This document shows, piece by piece, positions 30,639 to 39,886 of a stretch of DNA of 64,000 nucleotides; the first letter of the stretch is position 1; every line of letters starts with the position of its first letter. The notes beneath the pieces were generated by a model that saw only the letters and a list, made by a program, of their open reading frames with translations, made no database searches and was not told the DNA's origin. The DNA comes from Lactobacillus crispatus (GTDB lineage Bacteria; Bacillota; Bacilli; Lactobacillales; Lactobacillaceae). The stretch lies in NCBI RefSeq assembly GCF_018987235.1, contig NZ_CP072197.1:1550001-1614000 (forward strand). Reading direction: 5' to 3'. Both the position numbers and the translations under genes were made by a program.

Positions 30639-30654
30639 CGTTCCCTCCTTTCCA

Positions 30655-30695
30655 TGGGACATCTATCGACCACCTACGTGTCGTTTTGTGTCCCA
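30655..30695 (-). promoter_or_regulatory. Probable CggR operator
   Basis: A 41-bp segment lies between promoter and cggR start with perfect ends TGGGACA ... TGTCCCA (plus-strand coordinates 30655-30661 and 30689-30695). GGGAC/TGTC elements are those of CggR sites in Bacillus. Here the outer arms form an inverted repeat and the inner half-sites are degenerate. Confidence 0.65.
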
Positions 30696-30706
30696 GAATG
30701 CTTAAA

Positions 30707-30735
30707 AATATAAGAGAAACGTACTTTTCATTCAA
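30707..30735 (-). promoter_or_regulatory. cggR-gap promoter
   Basis: TTGAAT (30735-30730) and TATATT (30712-30707) at 17 nt on the minus strand, just upstream of the operator. Confidence 0.7.
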
Positions 30736-30885
30736 TTCATACATTTCCCAATCGACACTGTTAGTATAACAATGTATTTTTCGTAATTCAAGAAAAAGAT
30801 ACACGATTTTAAAAAAGTCGTAAATCGAGTAAAATCATTTTTATTTCATTACTTTTTTTGATATACTACCATTTGAGAATCATCT

Positions 30886-30957
30886 GGGCCCTTAGTGTAA
30901 TGGATCGCACATAAGATTCCGGTTCTTAGAATCTGGGTTCGACTCCCAGGGGGCCCA
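30886..30957 (+). tRNA. tRNA-Arg, anticodon CCG
   Basis: A 72-nt cloverleaf: acceptor GGGCCCT / GGGGCCC, D arm GTGT / GCAC, anticodon stem TAAGA / TCTTA around loop TTCCGGT (anticodon CCG, reading CGG), T arm CTGGG-TTCGACT-CCCAG, discriminator A. No CCA is encoded. A TATACT lies about 20 nt upstream and a terminator follows. CGG is a rare codon in such AT-rich genomes. Confidence 0.95.
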
Positions 30958-30971
30958 TATAACTACATGTT

Positions 30972-31007
30972 GAAGAATACCGCCATCTCGGTATTCTTCT
31001 TTTTTTT
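30972..31007 (+). terminator. Terminator of the tRNA gene
   Basis: AGAATACCG / CGGTATTCT with a 6-nt loop and a run of T (one C) on the plus strand. Confidence 0.9.
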
Positions 31008-31012
31008 ATACC

Positions 31013-31041
31013 AAAAAAGCATTCCTCACGGAATGCCTTTT
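31013..31041 (-). terminator. Terminator of the first secreted-protein gene
   Basis: GGCATTCC / GGAATGC arms with six T on the minus strand, 11 nt after the stop. Confidence 0.85.
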
Positions 31042-31053
31042 TCAATATCACAA

Positions 31054-32586
31054 TTATTTAGTGCTTGTAGTCATCAACTCAGCACGTTGTGCTAACTCAG
31101 TGTACAAAGTTGAGCCTGAAACAGATAAACCTTCAATTTCACGGCGAGTGTTGAAATGATGGCTACCCTTATAAGTACCATTTGCTGCTACACGGAAGAT
31201 GTAGTCGTTAAAACCAATATAGAATTGATTGTGGTTGCTGTCATAAGCAAAACCTTGAACTGGTGAACCAGTTACGAAATTACTTTGAGTAGCACCGATT
31301 TCTTCTGGAGTCCAAGTGTCACCATTTCTAGTTAACTTCCAGTATTCATATTGGTGACGACCACCATTGTGGAACAATGCATACATAGTGTTGTCGCCAA
31401 CAAAGGTTGCATTATGGAAGTAACGAGGATATGCACTGCTGCCGTTCCAGGTCTTAACAGTCCAGATTTTGTTAATCTTCATATCACTCTTTCTTACTTG
31501 CATAATTTCTTCTGAAGCTGTTGAATTAGCAGTCTTATTGTTATTAGCCAAAACATAAATGTAGCTTGAAGAAGAGCCAAGTGATTGACCATGACCTAGC
31601 TTAATGTATGGTGAAACTTTAATATTGTTTGCGTAGCTTCTAAAAGTGCTCCATCCCATAGTAGTTAAGTTTTGAGCAGCATATTTACTCTTAATTGCAT
31701 TCAAGTTGTAAGAAACAAGATGTCCTCTTGAGTCGCTACTGCTAGTGTACATAGAAGCTGTAAAAATACCATCATTAACAGTAATACCTTCAGGAATTAC
31801 CCCAACTTGTCCCATTGCATCAGCAGCTTGACCATAGCCTAAGCTGACAAAACGTGGTTGGAACAAACGAGTGCGCAAAGTCATGCCGTTACCTGAATAG
31901 CTATTTGAGCTAGTTTCTGAACGATAACCGTGTGCCTGATTCCAATTTCTTGATGATCCCTTTGAGCCACCATTCCAAGTATGAACTGCCTTAGGACCAC
32001 TCTTAACAGAAGCACCTGCACTAGTAATTCCTTCATTTGTATCTGAACGAACAGTTACATTAACGCTTGCCTTTGCCTTACCATATGAATAATCTACCTT
32101 AGTAGTGCCGGCACGGCTTGAACTAACAGAGCTATGTGAAACATTAACCCTATCTGGATTAATTGCAGTACCTTGTCCATCTGTTGCATAGTTAATTGCA
32201 TCCCTAGTTGGAAAACTGTAGTTGCTGTTGTGAACTAAGCTAACATCTTGAGCTACTGAAATTTGGTTTCTAGCAAAAAAGTTTTGACTTACCCAACCTA
32301 CATTGCGTCCATCGACAATAATGTACCAGAAGTTACCTTTCTTGGTAGAAACATACTTCTTAGATTGAATTTGACCATGCTTAAAGTACTTGGTATTTGA
32401 AAATGCACCTGATGGTCCTTTTTTAGATACATTATGATAAATAGCGTAATTACCATTGCCAGCAATCTTAGTAACTGCCTTGCTGTAGCTTTTGGCATCT
32501 ACCTTGCTTTGACTAATGGCAAAAACACCACCAACTAATGCAGCACTGGCCACAAAAGTTAATAACATCTTTTTCCCTTTTAACAT
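31054..32586 (-). CDS. Secreted SH3/Ig-type protein, paralogue 1
   Basis: A 510-aa exported protein. Signal peptide MLKGKKMLLTFVASAALVGG with likely cleavage near VDAKS (about 30). Then a GW/SH3-like repeat (about 40-110, ending GWVSQNFF), a bacterial Ig-like (BIg_3-like) domain (about 115-180, ending ASVNVTVRS), and a C-terminal module of about 300 residues shared with the gene at 43577 (NIKVSPYI.LGHGQ, EEIMQVRKSDMKINKIW, REIEG, LAQRAEL). Function unknown; surface or wall association is likely from the SH3-like part. ATG 32586 chosen; the ATG at 32604 overlaps the GGGAGG. Confidence 0.8.
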   Translation of the reverse strand: MLKGKKMLLTFVASAALVGGVFAISQSKVDAKSYSKAVTKIAGNGNYAIYHNVSKKGPSGAFSNTKYFKHGQIQSKKYVSTKKGNFWYIIVDGRNVGWVSQNFFARNQISVAQDVSLVHNSNYSFPTRDAINYATDGQGTAINPDRVNVSHSSVSSSRAGTTKVDYSYGKAKASVNVTVRSDTNEGITSAGASVKSGPKAVHTWNGGSKGSSRNWNQAHGYRSETSSNSYSGNGMTLRTRLFQPRFVSLGYGQAADAMGQVGVIPEGITVNDGIFTASMYTSSSDSRGHLVSYNLNAIKSKYAAQNLTTMGWSTFRSYANNIKVSPYIKLGHGQSLGSSSSYIYVLANNNKTANSTASEEIMQVRKSDMKINKIWTVKTWNGSSAYPRYFHNATFVGDNTMYALFHNGGRHQYEYWKLTRNGDTWTPEEIGATQSNFVTGSPVQGFAYDSNHNQFYIGFNDYIFRVAANGTYKGSHHFNTRREIEGLSVSGSTLYTELAQRAELMTTSTK

Positions 32587-32685
32587 CCTTATTAATCCTC
32601 CCATATGAAAAAATCACGTTCATTTTAGCACAAATTTATCAAATGAAACATCTAATTATTAAAAAATTTCCTGAACAACAAGACT

Positions 32686-32700
32686 TTGAAAACGCTTCTG
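32686..32700 (+). promoter_or_regulatory. cre-like box ahead of the second permease
   Basis: TTGAAAACGCTTCTG fits the extended cre consensus except one base. TATAAT follows at 32704-32709, so the box lies over the -35 region. Confidence 0.45.
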
Positions 32701-32754
32701 TTATATAATTAAAAAGTTCACATAAATATATAAATAGTAATAGGGAGAAATTTT

Positions 32755-34188
32755 ATGGTCGAATCACAAAATAATTCCAAAAAGATGATGTGGACCACCC
32801 TAGCAATGATGGCCTTCTCTACCGTGTGGGGCTTTGGTAACGTTGTTAATGGGTACGTCTACTTTGACGGGACAAAGGTTGTCTTTAGCTGGATCGTCAT
32901 GTTCCTTCTCTACTTTGTCCCTTATGCCTTAATGGTTGGTGAACTTGGAGCTACCTTCAAGAATGCTGAAGGTGGGGTTTCCTCTTGGGTAAATGCCACT
33001 ATGGGCGCAAAATGGGCCTACTACGCAGGTTGGACCTACTGGGCTTGCCACGTTGTTTATATTTCCAGTAAAGGTACTGGTGGTTTAAGAGCGATGGCCT
33101 GGGGTATCTTCGGAAATACAAAATGGTATGATGGCTTACCTACCGCTTGGACACAATTTGCTACATTAGTAGTCTTCTTGCTTTTCTGTTGGGTTGCAAG
33201 TCGTGGTATTCCAGTATTGAAAGGCCTAGCAACAATTGCTGGTTCTTCAATGTTTATCATGTCAATCTTATTCATCATTATGATGTTTGCCGCACCAGCT
33301 ATTAATCCTTCTGCTGGTTTCCACAGTATTGACTTTAACTGGAAGAATTTGATGCCAACCTTCAACGTAAAATGCTTTACTTCTCTTTCAATCCTAGTAT
33401 TTGCCGTTGGTGGTTGTGAAAAGATCTCCCCTTATGTTAATAAGGTTAAGGATCCTTCCAAAAACTTCCCTAAGGCTATGATGGCTTTAGCAATCATGGT
33501 TATGGTATCTGCTATTTTAGGTACTTTTGCCATGGCATTAATGTTTGACCCTAAGGTGGTTAATGCCAACCTTAACGAATACATCTCTAATGGTGCCTAC
33601 ATGGCATTTGACAAGCTGGGCGAATATTACCATGTTGGCGGCTTGTTCATGTACATCTATTCATGGTGTAACGTAATCGGTCAATTCTCAACATTAGTAA
33701 TCAGTATCGATGCACCACTTAGAATGCTTTTGGGTAGTAAAGAAGCTAAAGAATTTATTCCAAAGGGCTTATTAAAACTCAACAAGCATGGTGCTTACAT
33801 CAACGGTATCTGGATGGTTGTTGTCCTCTCTGGTGGCTTAATTGCTATTCAAGCTTTAGTACCAAATGCTCAAGCTGTTATGGCACAATTAGTTAAATTA
33901 AATTCAACTACTATGCCACTTCGTTACCTTTGGGTATTTGCGGCATATGTTGCTTTAAGAAAACAGCAGCAAAAGTTCAACACTACTTATCAAATGACTA
34001 AACATCAAGGCTTAGCCTATACTGCCGGTATTTGGTGTTTTGTAGTTACTGCTGCATGTTGTATCTTGGGTATTTACTCACCAGATCCATTTACCTTATT
34101 CCTTAATATCTTGACGCCAATCGTCTTGATTGCATTAGGTTTAATTTTGCCAGGAATTAAGAAACATCAAGAAGCAAAGGCAAAATAA
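32755..34188 (+). CDS. APC-superfamily amino-acid permease, YjeM-like
   Basis: This 477-aa polytopic protein (about 12 helices) is paralogous to the gene at 2422. Shared marks include WIVMFLLYFVPYALMVGELG, EGGVSSWVNA, AGWTYWA and GCEKISPYVNKVKDPSKNFP (compare GCELVAPYVTKMKKPKTDFP). Substrate unknown. ATG after GGGAGA; monocistronic with its own terminator. Confidence 0.86.
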   Translation: MVESQNNSKKMMWTTLAMMAFSTVWGFGNVVNGYVYFDGTKVVFSWIVMFLLYFVPYALMVGELGATFKNAEGGVSSWVNATMGAKWAYYAGWTYWACHVVYISSKGTGGLRAMAWGIFGNTKWYDGLPTAWTQFATLVVFLLFCWVASRGIPVLKGLATIAGSSMFIMSILFIIMMFAAPAINPSAGFHSIDFNWKNLMPTFNVKCFTSLSILVFAVGGCEKISPYVNKVKDPSKNFPKAMMALAIMVMVSAILGTFAMALMFDPKVVNANLNEYISNGAYMAFDKLGEYYHVGGLFMYIYSWCNVIGQFSTLVISIDAPLRMLLGSKEAKEFIPKGLLKLNKHGAYINGIWMVVVLSGGLIAIQALVPNAQAVMAQLVKLNSTTMPLRYLWVFAAYVALRKQQQKFNTTYQMTKHQGLAYTAGIWCFVVTAACCILGIYSPDPFTLFLNILTPIVLIALGLILPGIKKHQEAKAK

Positions 34189-34207
34189 AATTTAAATACA
34201 GAATTTT

Positions 34208-34243
34208 AAAAAGGAAGCAATTTCAAAAGACTGCTTCCTTTTT
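34208..34243. terminator. Bidirectional terminator, permease / CAP gene
   Basis: AAAAAGGAAGCA / TGCTTCCTTTTT with a 12-nt loop. Confidence 0.85.
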
Positions 34244-34254
34244 AGTGTATATTT

Positions 34255-35040
34255 TTATTTATTAGCCCAAGCATTTACCAATGCCTTGTACTTGGCAACG
34301 CTAATTCCTGCACCTTTACTGCTTCCTAAATACGAATCAGCATTTCCATAACCAGTATTGCTTACATTGGCAAAGCCCATTACTCTATAATTTCTGTTAA
34401 TCAAATTCAAGTAGTGTCCTGCCATTTTATAGCCATTCGTGCCCTTTACGGCCGCATCATAAGTTGCCGTCCAAGTTGGACTATACTTCGCCGGCTTCAA
34501 CGAATGATTCTTTTTTACATCATAATTCCAACTTTTCTTTTCAGAGAACCAAGTATCAACCGGATCTAAACCCACACTTTGAGTAGCGATGTTTTCCAAA
34601 CCAATCGACTTGAAATAATGAGTATGCTTTAAGCCACCACGTTTTTGATAGTCAGCATTTAACATTGAGGCTGCTGTCAAAAGTGGTGACACCTTTAATG
34701 ACCGAACCCCTTCACTTCTACGTGCTCTATTGACACTATCCAAATAAGGCAATACAGCTTTAATATTCTTTGCACTAGTTGCATCATCATTTGAATGCAA
34801 GTCAACATATTCATTGTACCAACTTGCCTTAGGCTTTTTACCTAAGCGACCTGTTTTCAATAATTTCACTGCTGATCTAGCAGAGCTTCTTTGCCCTTTA
34901 GTCAAAGATTTGTTTTTAGATAGATATGTCATAAAATCGACGGCTTTTTTGGCTGCCTTAACTGGCTTGGAATTCAATGCAGTTAATGACAAGGTCAACA
35001 TCACAGCAGAAGCACCTGCAATTAAAAATCGTTTCTTCAT
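34255..35040 (-). CDS. Secreted CAP/SCP-domain protein
   Basis: This 261-aa exported protein has a signal peptide (residues 1-29, cleavage near VKAAKKA), a linker of about 70 residues and a CAP (CRISP/SCP) domain at about 100-255. The domain has LENIA (about 150) and AGHYLNLINRNYRVMGFA near the end, with conserved His. Bacterial CAP proteins are extracellular, and their activity is mostly unknown. It is a single gene; no cell-wall anchor is seen. Confidence 0.85.
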   Translation of the reverse strand: MKKRFLIAGASAVMLTLSLTALNSKPVKAAKKAVDFMTYLSKNKSLTKGQRSSARSAVKLLKTGRLGKKPKASWYNEYVDLHSNDDATSAKNIKAVLPYLDSVNRARRSEGVRSLKVSPLLTAASMLNADYQKRGGLKHTHYFKSIGLENIATQSVGLDPVDTWFSEKKSWNYDVKKNHSLKPAKYSPTWTATYDAAVKGTNGYKMAGHYLNLINRNYRVMGFANVSNTGYGNADSYLGSSKGAGISVAKYKALVNAWANK

Positions 35041-35123
35041 TCTTTTTCTCCCATAATATATGTGAACTACGATTTAATTGTAGCACATACACTAATGGAA
35101 GATTTTCCTTTTAAATTGCATTA

Positions 35124-35528
35124 TTATTCATCTTTACCATTCCGCTTTTTAATCTGACGATTAATTTTTTGAATATCTTTTTCTTGCGTCAATCTAATCA
35201 CAATCCAAATTATGATATATACAAAAATGAAGATACATAAAGTTTGCCAATCTATAAGCCAATGATTGAAAAGCATCATAATAGAAAACAACGTAAATGT
35301 ACCAATTAAATGTAACAACAACGCAATTAAATATGACAGGTTAGTATCAAATAGAAAACTCAATTCACCAATCAAACCACTACAAATGAAAACAACAATT
35401 ACGCTCATTAATGGGATATTAATTTCACCTACACTATTTGATACTATTCCTAAAATAAGCAAGCAAGTAATTGCACCAAATCCCATTCCAGTTACAAAAA
35501 AATCTAAAATTTTATGCCAAATTTTCAT
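35124..35528 (-). CDS. DUF3021-like membrane protein
   Basis: This 134-aa protein with four helices (about 10-30, 38-55, 65-85, 95-112) and a basic tail has the size and layout of DUF3021 proteins that stand directly behind LytTR regulators. In streptococcal LytTR systems such membrane partners hold the regulator inactive. It starts about 1 nt after the LytTR stop, so translation is coupled. Confidence 0.78.
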   Translation of the reverse strand: MKIWHKILDFFVTGMGFGAITCLLILGIVSNSVGEINIPLMSVIVVFICSGLIGELSFLFDTNLSYLIALLLHLIGTFTLFSIMMLFNHWLIDWQTLCIFIFVYIIIWIVIRLTQEKDIQKINRQIKKRNGKDE

Positions 35529-35529
35529 T

Positions 35530-35982
35530 TTATAATCCCAGTTTCTTTTCTAATTCAGGTAAATATCTTCTTGAAACATCAGTCTTCTGTTTAAAAGCCA
35601 GTTTTGCAATCATATTGCCCGTAAATCCCGCCTCGAGTGCTTCAAGATAATTCAAATTAATAATCCCATGTTTTGATACCTGTACAAAGTCATTATTTAA
35701 TTTCTCTAAAACTTGATATAAGCGACCTGTAGTTTTAATGACAGCACTTTTAGTATAAAAAGTTAATTCTGTTTTTTCAACCTCAACTTTGATAATTTCT
35801 TCAATTTTAATAGTTAAAATCCGATCTTCAGTTTTTACCGGCAGAATTGAATCTACCTTTTTACCAAAATCTTGAATATAAGCCAATAATTTTTTTACTT
35901 CTGCTGTTTCCTCTAAAGAAATTACTTTGATCTTAATTTGATCTTTTTTCAAATTAGAATCTGACTGAAATTCTACATTCAC
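35530..35982 (-). CDS. LytTR-type DNA-binding regulator
   Basis: This 150-aa protein has a short N-terminal part and a LytTR domain (about 48-148) with KIEEIIKVEVEKTELTFYT, FVQVSKHGIINLNYL and RRYLPELEKKL. No receiver domain, so it is not a phosphorelay output; control by the adjacent DUF3021 protein is likely. The start is a GTG. It is third in the operon with the ABC genes. Confidence 0.85.
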   Translation of the reverse strand: MNVEFQSDSNLKKDQIKIKVISLEETAEVKKLLAYIQDFGKKVDSILPVKTEDRILTIKIEEIIKVEVEKTELTFYTKSAVIKTTGRLYQVLEKLNNDFVQVSKHGIINLNYLEALEAGFTGNMIAKLAFKQKTDVSRRYLPELEKKLGL

Positions 35983-35985
35983 GTG

Positions 35986-36840
35986 TTAGTTCTTCCTTCT
36001 ATCAAGCATGACTGCGAGACATATTACTATAACTGTCAATAAGAGTGACATAGCTATTATTACCAATACATTATCCCCGTTAGTTAATTGATGAGACCCA
36101 AATTTAAAATGAATCCCTAAATATTCAATCAATTTTTGACGCATTTCATCTGGAACATCTTCCTGACTTAATTTATTTAAGAGCAAGCTTCTAAAACTTG
36201 CCGCTTCATAACTACTTGGAAACAATTTTACTATATTTTGCGCAGTTTTTGATAAAGTTCCATAAGGCATGTAAGTTGCAACCATAAATCCAGCTGCTGC
36301 TCCAATTACCGCCGACAAACGACTAAACGTTGTTGAAGAATTGATAAATAAAACGATAACTAAGTTTAATAAAGTTGCGCCAATTGCACCTAATAACATA
36401 AAACCTAATGCTGACCAATATACAGTTGATTGAATATTCACCTTATCAACCACTGAAAAGTAAATTTCCATCACTAGAAAAGTAATAACCTGCATCAAGA
36501 AGCTTATTATTAATGCTGAACCTACGTAGGCCATGCTTTCACTAATTGGAGTTAAATTCGTTAACTTCATATCATCAATTGCTCGGCTTTCCCTATCCTT
36601 CACCATTTGACCAAGTGCTTGAAACGAAGTAGTAATGCCTGCAATTGAAACAATACCGCCAAGCATCCAGAGGTCCAATAATTGTTTTGCATGACTAACA
36701 TTTTGCCAAGAATCAACAAGATTTTGTTGTAAAAATCCAATATAAATTACAAATGAAATTAGTGCACCAAAACATGACATTACTACACCTGGTTTATTAG
36801 CAAAATAAATTTTGATATTTCTCTTCATTAAGGCGAACAT
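35986..36840 (-). CDS. ABC exporter permease
   Basis: This 284-aa membrane protein (about six helices) of the ABC-2 type has a long outside loop near residues 200-250. With the ATPase it forms a drug or peptide exporter of unknown cargo. It overlaps the ATPase stop by one base. Confidence 0.82.
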   Translation of the reverse strand: MFALMKRNIKIYFANKPGVVMSCFGALISFVIYIGFLQQNLVDSWQNVSHAKQLLDLWMLGGIVSIAGITTSFQALGQMVKDRESRAIDDMKLTNLTPISESMAYVGSALIISFLMQVITFLVMEIYFSVVDKVNIQSTVYWSALGFMLLGAIGATLLNLVIVLFINSSTTFSRLSAVIGAAAGFMVATYMPYGTLSKTAQNIVKLFPSSYEAASFRSLLLNKLSQEDVPDEMRQKLIEYLGIHFKFGSHQLTNGDNVLVIIAMSLLLTVIVICLAVMLDRRKN

Positions 36841-37694
36841 TATTGAAGCTCCTTTCCAGCAATCTTGATAAATGCATCATCAATTGACCCTTTTCGATAT
36901 TCAAATGTATCAATCTTATCTTCAAACTTATGTAAAAGGTCTATGACCTGATTACTATTAAGCCCATCGATTTCAATTTGATCATCTGACTTAGAAATTT
37001 GTTTAAAATTAGTAGAAAAAGTTTGCCCTTGTTTTAGGCGAATTAGCAGCCGATTGGGTGCATACATCTCTTTAATTTCTTCTGCAGAGCCTTCTGCTAA
37101 GACATTGCCATTTTCCAAAATATACATCTGATCAGCATTTTCGGCTTCCTCTAAATAGTGCGTAGTTAAGAAAATAGTCAGCCCCTGTTCTTTTTGAAGC
37201 TTTTGCAATAAATCCCAGATAACAATTCTTGTTTGTAAATCTAACCCTGTTGTTGGTTCATCCAAAAATAAGATATCTGGATGATCAATTAACGCTCTAG
37301 CAATATCCACTCTTCTTTTTTGCCCACCAGACAAAGTACCGTATTTTTGATTGAGGAAACTTCTAATACCAATCAACCCAATCAATTTTTCTAACCACTC
37401 TTTAGAAAAAGTTTTGTACATCCTTGCCCTTAAATATAGATTATCTTTGACAGTCAATACATCATCTAAAACACTATTCTGAAAGACTACCCCGATTTTT
37501 AGATCCTTAGCATACGTGATAGTGCCACTAGTTGGTTTCAATAGGCCAATCAGGATGTTAATAGTAGTAGATTTACCTGCACCATTCGTGCCCAAATAAG
37601 CTACCAACTGTCCACGATTAGTCTTCAAATTAACCTTGTTCAAAGCTAACTTCTTACCATATTTTTTAGTTAGATTAAAAGTTTCAATTAACAT
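36840..37694 (-). CDS. ABC exporter ATP-binding protein
   Basis: This 284-aa ATPase (CcmA/DrrA type) has Walker A GTNGAGKST, signature LSGGQKRR, Walker B ILFLDEP and THYLEEAE, plus a C-terminal domain common to DrrA-type exporters. First gene of ABC-permease-lytTR-DUF3021. RBS AGGAAG lies upstream. Confidence 0.9.
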   Translation of the reverse strand: MLIETFNLTKKYGKKLALNKVNLKTNRGQLVAYLGTNGAGKSTTINILIGLLKPTSGTITYAKDLKIGVVFQNSVLDDVLTVKDNLYLRARMYKTFSKEWLEKLIGLIGIRSFLNQKYGTLSGGQKRRVDIARALIDHPDILFLDEPTTGLDLQTRIVIWDLLQKLQKEQGLTIFLTTHYLEEAENADQMYILENGNVLAEGSAEEIKEMYAPNRLLIRLKQGQTFSTNFKQISKSDDQIEIDGLNSNQVIDLLHKFEDKIDTFEYRKGSIDDAFIKIAGKELQ

Positions 37695-37815
37695 AAAAAG
37701 ACTTCCTTTCTGAATTCATAATCAGAATACAGAAAAGAAGCCCTTTTGTACTTAAACCTCAAATAAGTGGTTCATTTTTACACACAAAGTGCAAAATAGC
37801 TAAATCAAAATTGCA

Positions 37816-38253
37816 TTATTCATCCATCTTAACGTATTGTCCTTTTTCATCTACAACACCTTTGAAATGGTGCATGCTGCCATCTTCAGCCTGAAATTCA
37901 CCTAAGTCAATTTCCCCATAGCCCTTTGTAGAATCAGTAACCTTAACATCATCAAAAGTTTCTCTGAAAAATTGATGAACAATTCTACTCTTCAACCGTA
38001 TATCCTTTGAATGCTCAAAGGCTGCAGACAACGTAAAGCCCTCATCTAATTGTTCCTTGATAAAAACAATTAGATACAAGGTCGCTAAATTATAGCGGCG
38101 CACACCACTTTGATCATCTGAAATCGGCTTAATGTAGCCCTTAGTTTCCCAATAGCGCAATTGCCTTTGAGAAACACCAGTCAATTTACTAACTTCACCG
38201 ATTCCAATTTCTAAATTTTTAAAAATGTCATGCATAATTTTTTTAGATTTCAT
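37816..38253 (-). CDS. MerR-family regulator
   Basis: This 145-aa protein has an N-terminal MerR helix-turn-helix (about 15-85, IGEVSKLTGVSQRQLRYWETKGYI) and a short C-terminal part with no cysteine, so it does not look like a metal sensor. Divergent from the MFS drug exporter, its likely target. Promoter TTGCAA-17-TAAAAT lies ahead of it. Confidence 0.87.
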   Translation of the reverse strand: MKSKKIMHDIFKNLEIGIGEVSKLTGVSQRQLRYWETKGYIKPISDDQSGVRRYNLATLYLIVFIKEQLDEGFTLSAAFEHSKDIRLKSRIVHQFFRETFDDVKVTDSTKGYGEIDLGEFQAEDGSMHHFKGVVDEKGQYVKMDE

Positions 38254-38347
38254 CCTGATACCACCTTACAGTATAGTTATATTTTATATATTGTTGTTAT
38301 CTTTTGCAACACAAATGTTAATTTATCTAACTTATTTGTAAGATTAT

Positions 38348-38376
38348 TTGACAATGGCAAATTTTAAGCCTATAGT
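38348..38376 (+). promoter_or_regulatory. Promoter of the MFS exporter
   Basis: TTGACA and TATAGT with a 17-nt spacer. MerR activators normally use a 19-nt spacer, so activation by twisting is not obvious here. Confidence 0.6.
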
Positions 38377-38413
38377 TTTTATAGTTAACTTTTATAAGAG
38401 AAAGGAATATTAC

Positions 38414-39886
38414 ATGAATAAGCAACCAACGGATATTCATGGAAAAGCTTATAATCGAAACCTACTAGTTTTAGTTTTAATTATAGGTTCTTTCTGTACT
38501 GTATTAAACGGAACACTGCTTTCAACAGCGCTTCCTTCAATTATGCGTTCATTTAACATCAGCACCGCAACTGCTGAATGGCTTTCAACAGCCTTTCTGT
38601 TAGTTAATGGTGTTATGATCCCAATTTCTGCATGGCTAATCAATCGCTTCGGTTCAAGAAAAATGTATTTGTCAGCCATGTCAATCTTCTTTATTGGAAC
38701 AGTGATCGCCGCAATTGCACCCAACTTTGGCACCCTGCTTGCTGGGAGAATCATTCAAGGATTAGGCGTTGGCGTTACTATGCCACTTTTACAAACAATT
38801 ATGCTTTCTATCTTCCCAGCTAATAAGCGTGGTGCAGCAATGGGAACTGTTGGGATTGTTATTGGCTTAGCACCGGCAATTGGACCAACATTATCTGGTT
38901 GGATTGTTGATAACCTTTCTTGGCGTTACCTCTTCAGCATCATTGCCCCAATTGCGGGAATAGTAATTATCTTAGCTTTCTTTTTAATTAAAGATGTTTT
39001 ACCAACTAAGAAAGAAAAAATTGATGTTTGGTCAGTAACAACCTCTACTCTAGGCTTCGGAAGTCTGTTGTATGGTTTTTCAGAAGCTGGTAACAAAGGC
39101 TGGACCAATCCCGAGATTTTAGGATTTATTGGATTTGGAATTATATTTGTAATCCTATTCGGTATCCGCCAATTGAAAATGGATGACCCATTTTTGGACA
39201 TTACCGTTTTTAAACACTTTGAATTTTCACTGGCAGCTGCCTTAAGTGGTATCACCAACTTAGCGATGGTCGGCATTGAAATGGTTTTACCATTATATAT
39301 TCAAAATTTGCGTGGCGTTTCTGCCTTCCATTCAGATTTAATGTTACTACCTGGTGCATTGATGATTGGTATTATGTCGCCAATTACTGGCCGTTTATTC
39401 GACAAATATGGTGCACGTAAAATGGCAATTACTGGTATGACTTTGTTGACCATTGGAACCATTCCATTTGTCTTTTTAACTGAGCAAAGTTCGTACACGA
39501 TGATTATCATTCTTTATGCAATCAGAATGGTCGGTGTAGCTTTGGTAATGATGAATGTTACTACATCTGGTATGAATTCTTTACCATTAAACAAGATTTC
39601 TCACGGTACTGCTGTTAACAACACTTTCAGACAGGTATTAAGTTCAATTGGTACTGCAATTTTGGTATCTGTTTTAACTACAACTACCAATAATAATATG
39701 CCTGGTAAAAGTTTACTTCATGCACTGCCACTTGAATACAAGACTAGAGCAATCAGTGCAACTTTAGACGGTTTTCATGCTTCATTTGCAATGAGTATCC
39801 TCTTCTCATTAATCGCATTAGTTCTTGCATTCTTCTTAAAGAAGGGCAATCGAGCACGTGAACATCAAGAAAAGGTGGATGGTTAA
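38414..39886 (+). CDS. MFS multidrug exporter, DHA2 (EmrB/QacA) type
   Basis: This 490-aa transporter has 14 predicted helices. Motif WLSTAFLLVNGVMIPISAWL near the first helices and motif C GIVIGLAPAIGPTLSGWI are typical of drug:H+ antiporters. The ATG at 38414 follows AAAGGAA; the frame is open to 38348 without a ribosome site. It forms an operon with the DUF4811 gene. Cargo unknown. Confidence 0.9.
   Translation: MNKQPTDIHGKAYNRNLLVLVLIIGSFCTVLNGTLLSTALPSIMRSFNISTATAEWLSTAFLLVNGVMIPISAWLINRFGSRKMYLSAMSIFFIGTVIAAIAPNFGTLLAGRIIQGLGVGVTMPLLQTIMLSIFPANKRGAAMGTVGIVIGLAPAIGPTLSGWIVDNLSWRYLFSIIAPIAGIVIILAFFLIKDVLPTKKEKIDVWSVTTSTLGFGSLLYGFSEAGNKGWTNPEILGFIGFGIIFVILFGIRQLKMDDPFLDITVFKHFEFSLAAALSGITNLAMVGIEMVLPLYIQNLRGVSAFHSDLMLLPGALMIGIMSPITGRLFDKYGARKMAITGMTLLTIGTIPFVFLTEQSSYTMIIILYAIRMVGVALVMMNVTTSGMNSLPLNKISHGTAVNNTFRQVLSSIGTAILVSVLTTTTNNNMPGKSLLHALPLEYKTRAISATLDGFHASFAMSILFSLIALVLAFFLKKGNRAREHQEKVDG

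Noticed and set aside
37695-37815. LytTR direct repeats ahead of the ABC operon
   Set aside because: No pair of 9-bp repeats at the expected spacing could be made out by eye.
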